From assembly GCA_018266955.1 (NCBI GenBank), contig JAFDZI010000045.1:1-49507 (forward strand): DNA of 49,507 nucleotides, read 5' to 3'. Positions 34,211-42,016 of the stretch are shown one piece after another. This stretch comes from Bacteroidota bacterium. Its GTDB lineage: Bacteria > Bacteroidota > Bacteroidia > Flavobacteriales > Weeksellaceae. Both the position numbers and the translations under genes were made by a program. Positions within the stretch are counted from its first letter, which is position 1. Each line of letters opens with the position of its first letter. The notes below the pieces were generated by a model. The model had not been told where the DNA came from and did not search any database. It worked only from the letters and a program-made list of their open reading frames with translations.

Positions 34211-35800
34211 ATGAAAAAACTAAAGTTATTTTCTTTAATAGCACTAAGTTCCACTCTTGCACTAACCAGCTGTTCTGGTGGTAAAAGTGGTGGTGGCACC
34301 AAAGGATTTGTCAGCAAAACAGGATGGAAACCCAACGATGCAAAAGGTTGGTTCTTTTCTGGTAAGACTCAAAAACAAAAAGGATGGCCAGGTATGGTCT
34401 ATGTAGAAGGAGGTACCTTCACCATGGGGGCTGTAAAAGATGATGTTCTAAAAGATTGGAACAACACTCCTCACAGAATGCAAGTAAGTTCATTCTTCAT
34501 TGGAGAATCAGAAATTACGAACTATGAATATCGTGAATATACCACTTGGTTGAAGTATGTATTCCCACCATCCGATCCTACTTTTAAAGACATTTATAAT
34601 GGTGCTTTGCCAGATACCTTAATGTGGGATAATAAATTATCTCGAAACGACAATGCTGAAATGTACTTCAGATCTCCTGAATACGACTACTACCCAGTAG
34701 TTGGTGTTACTTGGAGCCAAGCAAACCGTTATTGTGATTGGTTGACAGACAGAGCCAACGAAAAAGCATTAATGGATGCTGGTATTATCTCAAAAGATCT
34801 TTACATCAACGATTCTAATAACCAAGGGGGTACGGCTTTCAATATGGATAAATTCAAATCGAATGATCCGGATATGCAAGCATACATCAATACCCAAAGA
34901 ATGCAAAATAAAAACGGAATTAGAACCAAAAGCCAAAGAGTACTTGCTGTAAACAGAGCTCCTAACGCTAATATGGTAACCGAATTTAGATTACCTACCG
35001 AAGTAGAATGGGAATTCGCTGCTTTGGCCATGGAAAAAAACAGACAATACAATAACTACGACAACAAAAAACCTGAGCTTGATAAAATCAGAGGTAAACA
35101 CGGTCAGTTATTAGCCAACTTCAAAAATGGAAAAGGAGATTATTCCGGTATTCCAGGATGGAAAGATGATGGTTCTGCAAAAACATCTGATGTTAAAAAA
35201 TATCCAGCGAACGACTTAGGAATCTATGGAATGTTCGGGAATGTTTCTGAGTGGACTGCTGATGTGTACAGACCAGTAATTGACGCTGATTATAGTGACT
35301 TCAATTACTTTAGAGGAAGCAAACCAAAAGCGGTTGTTAAAAATAGTGATGGTACAAGTAAAAAAATTGATGACTCTTCCATCAAATACGACACCTTAGC
35401 TGACGGTAGAAGGCTTTACAATGCATTACCTGGAAAATTCGATAGAAAAACTATTGCTGATTATAGCAACTTTAGAGATGGCGACAAACAATCCTCCCTA
35501 GACTATGACAGAGGTGGAGAAGCTGATAGCTCTAATAGCTACAACATGTACAATGGACCTGTTCAAAGATTCTTTGTAGATGCAAAAGGAAAAGTTATCC
35601 TTCAAAAAGATTCCAAAGAAAGAACTTCTGCGATTACCAATAATGTTCGCGTAGTAAAAGGTGGTTCTTGGCAAGATACAGCCTATTGGTTGGATCCGGG
35701 ACAAAGAAGATACAAAGACCAAAACACAGCATATGGCTGGATTGGGTTCCGTGTAGCACAAGATGCTAAAGAGGGCGGAAAAGGTAGAACCAGAAGATAA
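34211..35800 (+). CDS. gldJ: Gliding motility / type IX secretion lipoprotein GldJ
   Basis: 529-residue lipoprotein from the chosen start MKKLKLFSLIALS, with lipobox LTSC (C21). The body is a formylglycine-generating-enzyme-like (SUMF1/FGE-sulfatase) domain: YVEGGTFTMGA near residue 59, GESEITNYEYREYT, VVGVTWSQANRYCDWL near 158, FRLPTEVEWEFAA near 263 and the closing VVKGGSWQDTAYWLDPGQRR. In F. johnsoniae GldJ is needed for gliding and stabilises GldK in the T9SS ring. An upstream ATG at 34163 would place 16 extra residues before the signal peptide and is unlikely. A terminator follows. Confidence 0.94.
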   Translation: MKKLKLFSLIALSSTLALTSCSGGKSGGGTKGFVSKTGWKPNDAKGWFFSGKTQKQKGWPGMVYVEGGTFTMGAVKDDVLKDWNNTPHRMQVSSFFIGESEITNYEYREYTTWLKYVFPPSDPTFKDIYNGALPDTLMWDNKLSRNDNAEMYFRSPEYDYYPVVGVTWSQANRYCDWLTDRANEKALMDAGIISKDLYINDSNNQGGTAFNMDKFKSNDPDMQAYINTQRMQNKNGIRTKSQRVLAVNRAPNANMVTEFRLPTEVEWEFAALAMEKNRQYNNYDNKKPELDKIRGKHGQLLANFKNGKGDYSGIPGWKDDGSAKTSDVKKYPANDLGIYGMFGNVSEWTADVYRPVIDADYSDFNYFRGSKPKAVVKNSDGTSKKIDDSSIKYDTLADGRRLYNALPGKFDRKTIADYSNFRDGDKQSSLDYDRGGEADSSNSYNMYNGPVQRFFVDAKGKVILQKDSKERTSAITNNVRVVKGGSWQDTAYWLDPGQRRYKDQNTAYGWIGFRVAQDAKEGGKGRTRR

Positions 35801-35816
35801 TTCTTATTATATTTTC

Positions 35817-35848
35817 AAAAAAACCTTCCAAATTTGGAAGGTTTTTTT
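35817..35848 (+). terminator. Terminator of gldJ
   Basis: Near-perfect palindrome: CCTTCC (35824-35829) pairs with GGAAGG (35836-35841), extended by A and T runs on both sides, 17 bases past the gldJ stop and 14 bases before murF. Confidence 0.85.
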
Positions 35849-35856
35849 TATTTTTG
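35849..35856 (+). promoter_or_regulatory. Possible -7 element immediately before murF
   Basis: Perfect TATTTTTG in the tail of the gldJ terminator, ending only five bases before the murF ATG. If used, the transcript would start at or next to the start codon (leaderless). No -33 TTG is present at a usual distance, so this may be chance. Confidence 0.3.
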
Positions 35857-35861
35857 AGTAT

Positions 35862-37130
35862 ATGAATGTAGAACAATTTTATCCACTATTTTTACAATCC
35901 AATCATTGTACTATAGACAATAGAAAAATACAACCTGGCGATGTATTCTTTGCCTTCTCTGGTGAAAATTTTAATGCAGCTACCGTTGCCGAAAAAGCCA
36001 TTGAACAAGGTGCTATTGCAGTAATCGTAGAGCAAAAAGAATTTGAAAATACCAATAAAAATATTTTTTCGGTTCCCTCCACATTAGAATTCTTGCAAGA
36101 TTTAGCACTGTTTCATAGAAGGCAACTCAGTATTCCCATAATAGGCCTTACGGGAAGTAATGGCAAAACGACTACTAAGGAACTGATGCATGCTGTACTG
36201 GCTCAAAAATACAATGTACAATACACCAAGGGCAACCTCAACAATCATATTGGGGTACCACTTACCCTATTATCCATTCGACCTGAACATGAAATAGCGG
36301 TAATAGAAATGGGTGCAAATCATCAAAAAGAAATCGAATTTCTTTGTTCCATTGCTCAACCCACTATTGGCTATATAACCAATTTTGGAAAAGCACATTT
36401 GGAGGGTTTTGGTGGTTTTGACGGGGTCATTAAAGGTAAATCTGAATTGTATGATTTTTTAAAACAACATAAACATACTATTTTAGTTAACCAAGCAGAC
36501 GAAATTCAAGTTGAAAAAGTAAAGTCATATTTTAACACCATTACTTTTGGAGCACCCACATCAAAGTATCAGTTCGATTTGATTTCACAAGAGCATTTTG
36601 TGGGTCTTCAACACCAAGAACAATCAGTAATTTCTCAACTTACAGGGAATTATAATTTCACCAATCTTTGTGCCGCCGCTAGTTTAGGATTGTATTTCAA
36701 TATCGATTTTGAATTCATAAAAGAGGCAATTCAAAATTATACTCCAACCAATATGCGTTCGCAAATTGTAGAAAAAAACAACAAAACTTTGGTATTGGAC
36801 ACCTACAACGCCAATCCAAGTTCTATGACTGAATCGTTAAATAACTTTAGAACTTTTGAAGGTAGTAAAACGATTATCATAGGAGATATGCTGGAGTTGG
36901 GAAACGAAAGCAAGTTGGAGCACCTCAATATTTTCAATCTTGCAACTACTTTAGGCTTTGACAATATTATTACCGTAGGACCACGATTTAAAGAATGCAA
37001 TAATCATTTGGCTTTTAACCAATCCGAAGAATTGATAGACTATTTAAAATTAAATCCTCTTAAAACTCAAAACATTTTACTGAAAGGCTCCAGAGGAATA
37101 GCCCTAGAGAAAATCATTGATTTTATTTAG
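35862..37130 (+). CDS. murF: UDP-N-acetylmuramoyl-tripeptide--D-alanyl-D-alanine ligase
   Basis: Mur ligase of 422 residues that adds D-Ala-D-Ala to UDP-MurNAc-tripeptide, the last cytoplasmic step of the peptidoglycan precursor. The N-terminal domain starts MNVEQFYPLFLQ with IDNRKIQPGDVFFAFSG. The ATP loop GLTGSNGKTTTKEL begins at residue 95, NNHIGVPLTLL follows, and the C-terminal domain has VLDTYNANPSSM and GDMLELG. An in-frame ATG at 35763 would add 33 residues translated from inside gldJ and its terminator and is rejected. It lies 61 bases after gldJ. Confidence 0.95.
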   Translation: MNVEQFYPLFLQSNHCTIDNRKIQPGDVFFAFSGENFNAATVAEKAIEQGAIAVIVEQKEFENTNKNIFSVPSTLEFLQDLALFHRRQLSIPIIGLTGSNGKTTTKELMHAVLAQKYNVQYTKGNLNNHIGVPLTLLSIRPEHEIAVIEMGANHQKEIEFLCSIAQPTIGYITNFGKAHLEGFGGFDGVIKGKSELYDFLKQHKHTILVNQADEIQVEKVKSYFNTITFGAPTSKYQFDLISQEHFVGLQHQEQSVISQLTGNYNFTNLCAAASLGLYFNIDFEFIKEAIQNYTPTNMRSQIVEKNNKTLVLDTYNANPSSMTESLNNFRTFEGSKTIIIGDMLELGNESKLEHLNIFNLATTLGFDNIITVGPRFKECNNHLAFNQSEELIDYLKLNPLKTQNILLKGSRGIALEKIIDFI

Positions 37131-37150
37131 TTTAAACTTATGACACATAC

Positions 37151-37181
37151 AAAAGGCTACCTATTTTAGATAGCCTTTTTT
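37151..37181. terminator. Bidirectional terminator between murF and the NUDIX gene
   Basis: Perfect 9-bp stem AAAAGGCTA/TAGCCTTTT (37151-37159 with 37171-37179) with T runs outward, between convergent stop codons. Confidence 0.8.
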
Positions 37182-37190
37182 TTGATTCAT

Positions 37191-37796
37191 TTAATTTTGT
37201 AATTCTTCGTCTTGTAAAATCAATTGTATATTTTTAAATGTAGAAGGATAGACTTCTCTTTCTATACTTTTTTCATCTTTCCATGCAACTTCGGTTATAC
37301 CCTCTTCTAATTGAGGCACTGCTGCGTCTTGACCAAAATAAGACATTTTATACCAATAAGTAGTCTTGAGCACTTGTTCCCCATTTCTTTCAAAATAAAT
37401 ATGAAAAGTATGGTTAACAAATTTTTCCAAAACCAAGTCCTTTAAACCCGTCTCCTCCTCCACTTCTCTCAAAGCAGCCTGATCTAAGGATTCGCCCTTT
37501 TCCACCTTACCTTTCGGCAAATCCCATCGTCCAAGTCTTTTGATAAATAAAATATCATAAGATTCGTTATACACAATACCTCCGGCGGCTTCTACTACTC
37601 TAAAAAAATGAGTGAATTCTTCCCAAATAATTTCTAAATCTTTACCGTAAAGATTAATTTCTTGGCAAGATGTATTCTGTAAAAGATCCAATGCAATCTC
37701 TATAGAAACCGAACCTTCAAACAAAATCTTTTTTTCTATGTTTTGAGGATTTTTAGAAAGTAATATTTTTTTTTCGTTAACAAAAACTTTATACAT
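37191..37796 (-). CDS. NUDIX hydrolase
   Basis: 201-residue NUDIX pyrophosphohydrolase. The NUDIX box runs from GKVEKGES (96-103) through AALREVEEETGL (107-118) with all canonical glutamates. An N-terminal region of about 65 residues (MYKVFVNEKKILL) precedes the fold, as in Bacteroidetes proteins of this type. The substrate, a nucleoside diphosphate derivative, is unknown. A start 26 codons upstream at 37874 would overlap the divergent gene and add a hydrophobic segment; the MYK start is supported by a -7 element 20 bases upstream. Confidence 0.88.
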   Translation of the reverse strand: MYKVFVNEKKILLSKNPQNIEKKILFEGSVSIEIALDLLQNTSCQEINLYGKDLEIIWEEFTHFFRVVEAAGGIVYNESYDILFIKRLGRWDLPKGKVEKGESLDQAALREVEEETGLKDLVLEKFVNHTFHIYFERNGEQVLKTTYWYKMSYFGQDAAVPQLEEGITEVAWKDEKSIEREVYPSTFKNIQLILQDEELQN

Positions 37797-37824
37797 TTGC
37801 AGGACTTTTAACATTACAAAAATA
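37792..37824. promoter_or_regulatory. Overlapping divergent promoters of the NUDIX and SRPBCC-like genes
   Basis: A plus-strand -7 element TACATTTG (37792-37799) covers the NUDIX start codon, and a minus-strand -7 element TATTTTTG (37817-37824) lies seven bases before the ATG of the SRPBCC-like gene. Both are perfect matches. The two start sites would be about 5-10 bases apart with slightly overlapping 5' ends, so the promoters probably exclude one another. Confidence 0.5.
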
Positions 37825-37830
37825 AGAAAA

Positions 37831-38217
37831 ATGAACTTAGAAGGAAGAAAAATCATTGTAAATAAATCCTCCAACGAATTAATAAATTTACTTAAAACCC
37901 CTGCCGACTATCAGCAACTGATGCCAGAGTCTTTACAAAGTTTCCAAGCAAGAGAGGATGGGTTTAAATTCAGCCTCAAAGGTATGCCAGAAATTGCATT
38001 GAAGATTGGTGAAGTTACCGAGCAACAAGTCGTATTAAATTCGGCTAGTTCTAGTTTAGAATTTGCTTTGGTGGGCAAAATGAATCCCCTGAACGATTCC
38101 CAAACTGAAGTACAATTACTTTTCGACGGAAAATTCAATCCTTTTATAAAAATGATGGTTGAAAAACCTTTGAAAAACTTCATTGATGCTTTAACCGACA
38201 AAATAGAACAATTGTAG
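37831..38217 (+). CDS. SRPBCC (START-like) family protein
   Basis: 128-residue cytoplasmic protein with the pattern of a small helix-grip fold. It begins with a strand, MNLEGRKIIVNKS, then helices ELINLLKTPADYQQLMP, a set of strands (FKFSLKGMPEIALKI, VVLNSASSSLEFAL, TEVQLLFDGKFN) and a long C-terminal helix (IKMMVEKPLKNFIDALTDKIEQL). This resembles the SRPBCC proteins found near pyrE and NUDIX genes in flavobacteria; pyrE is not here. The ligand is unknown. Confidence 0.75.
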   Translation: MNLEGRKIIVNKSSNELINLLKTPADYQQLMPESLQSFQAREDGFKFSLKGMPEIALKIGEVTEQQVVLNSASSSLEFALVGKMNPLNDSQTEVQLLFDGKFNPFIKMMVEKPLKNFIDALTDKIEQL

Positions 38218-38239
38218 TTTTAGATACATATCTCAAATA

Positions 38240-38280
38240 AATAATCGCTCTCCATATTTTTGGAAGAGCGATTATTTTAT
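38240..38280. terminator. Bidirectional terminator between the SRPBCC-like gene and alaS
   Basis: Perfect 12-bp stem AATAATCGCTCT/AGAGCGATTATT (38240-38251 with 38265-38276), extended inward by CCA/TGG with one bulge, with T-rich flanks, between convergent stop codons. Confidence 0.85.
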
Positions 38281-38295
38281 CTTATTTTTTGGATA

Positions 38296-40899
38296 TTATA
38301 TTGCTAATGCTTTCTGAAAAGCAGCGTCTATACCAGCTAAGTTTTTACCACCAGCTGTGGCAAATCCTGGGTTACCACCTCCGCCACCTTGGATTTCTTT
38401 GGCCAAATCTTTTACGATATTTCCTGCATGAAAATCCTTTTCCAAATCTGCAGAAACCCCCACAGTAATCATCGGTTTATTATCCGCATCAGATATAATA
38501 ATAGTTAATGATTGTGGAATTTCTTTTTTCAATTGAAACACTATATCTTTTACAGATGCTGCATCCATAGAGGTTTTCTTAACCAAAACTTTTTTTCCAT
38601 TTTGTTCTTGGTACTCATTTTTCCAAGCTGAAATTTCTCCTTTTGCTTTTTCTTTTTTCAAAGCTTCTACTTCAGCTTTCAACTGGGCATTTTCATCCAT
38701 CAATTTTTCTATGGATTTTACCACTTCTTTAGATTTTAACAATTGGGAAATTTCCTTTATTTGATTTTCTAAATTTTGGAAAAATTCATTGGCTTTATCA
38801 CCAGAAATAGCTTCTATTCTTCGTATTCCGGCAGCAGTAGAACTTTCGGCTACGATTTTAAAATAACCAATTTCCCCTGTCGATTTCACATGGGTACCTC
38901 CACATAATTCTCTGGAACTTCCAAATTGAATCATTCTTACTTGGTCGCCATATTTTTCGCCAAAAAGTGCCATGGCACCTTTTTCCATCGCTTCGGCAAT
39001 AGGAATATTTCTAAACTCTTGCAGGGAGATATTTTCTTTCACTTTATCGTTCACCATTTTTTCAACCAAAGCCAGTTCTTCATCGGTCATTTTAGAAAAA
39101 TGCGAAAAATCGAATCTTAAATAATCTGGCCCTACAAAAGAGCCTTTTTGTTCTACATGAGTTCCTAAAACGGTTCTCAAAGCCTCATGCAATAAGTGCG
39201 TAACCGAGTGATTGGCTTGGGTATTTTTTCTTTCCGAAAGGTTCACTTTCGCCACAAAAGTTGCCGCTACATCATTCGGTAAATCTTGGATTAATGAGAT
39301 AACCAATCCATTTTCTTTTTTGGTTTCTAAAACTTCTATCGTTTTGTCACTGGTTACTAAGCTTCCTTTATCGCCCACTTGTCCTCCACCTTCTGGGTAA
39401 AAGGGAGTCTCGTTAAGAACAATTTGATAAAAAACACCGTCTTTATTTTCTACTTTTCTGTAGCGAGTAATTTTAACTTCATTTTCTATTTTGTCGTAGC
39501 CAACAAAGTTTTCTGGCAATTCAGCAACGATTTCCCAATCGTACACTTTTTGAGCAGATGATTTTTTGGAACGATTTTTTTGTTTTTGCATTTCCTCTTC
39601 AAATCCTTTTTCATCAATTGTCAGATTTTTCTCCTCTGCAATAATTCTGGATAAGTCGGCAGGGAAACCAAAAGTATCATACAATTCAAATACTTCGGCG
39701 CCAGGAAGCGTTTTTTCGTTTTTGGTAAGCGTGTCTTTTATAATGGCATCCAATCTTACCAACCCGTGTTCAATGGTTTTTAGGAAAGAAGCTTCTTCCT
39801 CTTTGATTACTTCAGAAACTAATTTTTCTTGCTTTACTATTTCTGGGAAGAAAGCACCCATTTGTTCTTTTAACACCGCTACCAATTGGTACAAGAAAGG
39901 CTCTTTCATGTCCAAGAAACGGTATGCATAAGAAATGGCTCTTCTCAAAATTCTACGGATAACATAACCAGCACCTCCGTTTGCAGGCAATTGTCCATCG
40001 GCAATGGCAAAGGCAACGGCACGAATATGATCTACCACCACACGAATGGCAATGTCTTTTTCGTCTTCCAAAATTCCGGTATATTTTTTACCCGAAGTAA
40101 GTTCAACTTTTTCGATTAGAGGAGTGAAAACATCGGTATCATAATTGGAAGTTTTTCCTTGCAACGCCATGCAAAGTCGTTCAAATCCCATTCCGGTATC
40201 TACATGTTGGGCAGGGAGTTTTTCTAATGTTCCATCGGCTTTTCTGTTGAATTCCATGAATACATTGTTCCAAATCTCTACTACCTGAGGATGGTCATTA
40301 TTAACCAATGAAAGTCCGGAAACTTTGGCTTTTTCTTCTTCAGGTCTTAAATCTACATGGATTTCCGAGCAAGGACCACAAGGTCCAGATTCGCCCATTT
40401 CCCAGAAATTATCTTTTTTGTTTCCGTTGATGATACGGTCTTCGGCAATATGTTCTTTCCAGAAGTTGTAGGCATCTTGGTCTCTTTCTAAATTTTCTTT
40501 TTCGTCTCCTTCAAAGATGGTGACATACAAATTCTCTTTCGGAATTTTATAGACTTCCGTCAGTAATTCCCAAGCAAAACCGATGGCTTCTTTCTTAAAA
40601 TAATCGCCAAAAGACCAGTTTCCGAGCATTTCGAACATAGTATGATGGTAGGTATCTCTACCCACATCGTCCAAATCGTTGTGCTTACCAGAAACACGAA
40701 GACATTTTTGAGTATCTGCTATTCTTGGGGATTTTGGTTCTTTGTATCCCAAAAAATAATCTTTAAACTGAGTCATTCCCGAGTTGGAAAACATCAAAGT
40801 TGGATCATCTTTCAATACAATGGGAGCTGAAGGAACAATGAGGTGTCCTTTTCCTTTAAAATAGTCTAAAAACTGCTGGCGTATCTCTTGTGAAGTCAT
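38296..40899 (-). CDS. alaS: Alanyl-tRNA synthetase
   Basis: Class II synthetase of 867 residues that charges tRNA-Ala and clears mischarged Ser/Gly. The catalytic domain starts [18 protein letters not shown] with motif 1 around [15 protein letters not shown], and [11 protein letters not shown] near residue 240. The editing domain zinc site is H564 and H568 (HSVTH) with C666 and H670 (CGGTH). A C-terminal C-Ala domain ends in [14 protein letters not shown]. Length and order are normal and there are no missing motifs. Confidence 0.97.
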   Translation of the reverse strand: MTSQEIRQQFLDYFKGKGHLIVPSAPIVLKDDPTLMFSNSGMTQFKDYFLGYKEPKSPRIADTQKCLRVSGKHNDLDDVGRDTYHHTMFEMLGNWSFGDYFKKEAIGFAWELLTEVYKIPKENLYVTIFEGDEKENLERDQDAYNFWKEHIAEDRIINGNKKDNFWEMGESGPCGPCSEIHVDLRPEEEKAKVSGLSLVNNDHPQVVEIWNNVFMEFNRKADGTLEKLPAQHVDTGMGFERLCMALQGKTSNYDTDVFTPLIEKVELTSGKKYTGILEDEKDIAIRVVVDHIRAVAFAIADGQLPANGGAGYVIRRILRRAISYAYRFLDMKEPFLYQLVAVLKEQMGAFFPEIVKQEKLVSEVIKEEEASFLKTIEHGLVRLDAIIKDTLTKNEKTLPGAEVFELYDTFGFPADLSRIIAEEKNLTIDEKGFEEEMQKQKNRSKKSSAQKVYDWEIVAELPENFVGYDKIENEVKITRYRKVENKDGVFYQIVLNETPFYPEGGGQVGDKGSLVTSDKTIEVLETKKENGLVISLIQDLPNDVAATFVAKVNLSERKNTQANHSVTHLLHEALRTVLGTHVEQKGSFVGPDYLRFDFSHFSKMTDEELALVEKMVNDKVKENISLQEFRNIPIAEAMEKGAMALFGEKYGDQVRMIQFGSSRELCGGTHVKSTGEIGYFKIVAESSTAAGIRRIEAISGDKANEFFQNLENQIKEISQLLKSKEVVKSIEKLMDENAQLKAEVEALKKEKAKGEISAWKNEYQEQNGKKVLVKKTSMDAASVKDIVFQLKKEIPQSLTIIISDADNKPMITVGVSADLEKDFHAGNIVKDLAKEIQGGGGGNPGFATAGGKNLAGIDAAFQKALAI

Positions 40900-40924
40900 A
40901 TTCTTACTTAATTTTTAAGATTTG

Positions 40925-40932
40925 CAAATTTA
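40925..40932 (-). promoter_or_regulatory. -7 promoter element of alaS
   Basis: Minus-strand TAAATTTG, 25 bases before the alaS start codon. No -33 element is evident. The rest of the 219-base gap to 41118 is AT-rich and I see no gene or RNA in it. Confidence 0.45.
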
Positions 40933-41118
40933 AGGAAATAAAGAATATTTTAACTCTAAGTTCAAGAAAATTAACGAAAAAGATCATCCTCCTAGAATCG
41001 CTTGTAACAATTCTCCTTTCCACAACACTCATACAAAAGATGATTTGTTATGAAAAGCAAAAATTACATCGTAAAATTTAATAAAAATCGTACTTTCACA
41101 AGAATTAAATAATACAAA

Positions 41119-42015
41119 ATGGAAAACAGTATTGAAATACAAAATCTAAATTTCGGTTATGATGCTGGAAAAATGATTTTGAAAAACATCAATCTCAATG
41201 TTCCCAAAGGCTCTATTTATGGCTTTTTGGGTGCCAATGGAGCTGGAAAATCCACAACCATGCGAATGATTATGGGACTGCACAATGATGAGGGTAATTC
41301 AGTAAAAGTTTTTGGACAACCCGTGCAAAAGCTCTATCCATCGGGATTACAAAATATTGGGTCTTTAATCGACTATCCCGCATTTTACGATCATCTTTCC
41401 GGATATGATAACCTGAATATCGTATGCAAAATACGAAACTTGAATGTCGGAAAAATTGATGAAACCCTAGCACTAGTCGGTTTAACCGATGCCAGAGATA
41501 TTAAAATGAAAAAATATTCTTTGGGGATGAAGCAAAGATTAGCCATTAGTTTGGCCTTAATTTCCGAGCCTGAATTGCTTATTTTAGACGAACCCGTGAA
41601 TGGTTTGGACCCAAATGGAATGCTCGAAGTGCGAGAGCTTTTGGTAAAATTAAATAAAGAAAAAGGTACAACCATCCTCATTTCCAGCCATCTTTTACAA
41701 GAAATTGACAAAATGGTGACCCATTTGGGAATTATTTCCAATGGAGAAATGAAATTTGAAGGAAGCAAAAAAGAGCTGAATGAAAAGTTCTCTTTTCAGA
41801 AAACCAAATTTACCCTTGTGGATGCAAAAAATTTCATTCCTTTTATTGAAAAAGCAGAATTACTTTCGGATACCGAAATTTCTGTTCTTACACATTCGCC
41901 AGAAGAAATTGCAAAAATCAACAAAAAACTAATTGAAAAAGGAGCCGAAATTTACCAAATAAATCCAGTAGGTGGATTGGAAGATTGGTTCATGGAAATC
42001 ACCAAACAAAACTAA
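41119..42015 (+). CDS. ABC transporter ATP-binding protein (BcrA/CcmA type)
   Basis: 298-residue ABC ATPase. Walker A is GANGAGKST near residue 38, the signature is YSLGMKQRLA near residue 133, and Walker B is LLILDEPVNGLDP near 154, followed by the switch histidine in ISSHLLQE. The C-terminal extension of about 80 residues is typical of the bacitracin/lantibiotic-resistance branch of ABC-2 exporters. The permease partner begins one base after the stop codon, so the genes are tightly coupled. The cargo is unknown; self-protection from peptides is one possibility suggested by the family. Confidence 0.9.
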   Translation: MENSIEIQNLNFGYDAGKMILKNINLNVPKGSIYGFLGANGAGKSTTMRMIMGLHNDEGNSVKVFGQPVQKLYPSGLQNIGSLIDYPAFYDHLSGYDNLNIVCKIRNLNVGKIDETLALVGLTDARDIKMKKYSLGMKQRLAISLALISEPELLILDEPVNGLDPNGMLEVRELLVKLNKEKGTTILISSHLLQEIDKMVTHLGIISNGEMKFEGSKKELNEKFSFQKTKFTLVDAKNFIPFIEKAELLSDTEISVLTHSPEEIAKINKKLIEKGAEIYQINPVGGLEDWFMEITKQN

Positions 42016-42016
42016 T

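Noticed and set aside
35763..35861. Longer murF start inside gldJ
   Set aside because: The extra residues are translated from gldJ coding sequence and its terminator hairpin; MNVEQFYPLF matches the usual MurF start.
37797..37874. Longer NUDIX start that overlaps the divergent gene
   Set aside because: It would encode a hydrophobic stretch across the promoter region of both genes and the start of the SRPBCC-like gene; the MYK start has a -7 element at the right distance.
40890..41081. Short rightward open frame between alaS and the ABC ATPase gene
   Set aside because: It starts inside alaS, is composed of AT-rich codons only, and has no recognisable feature.
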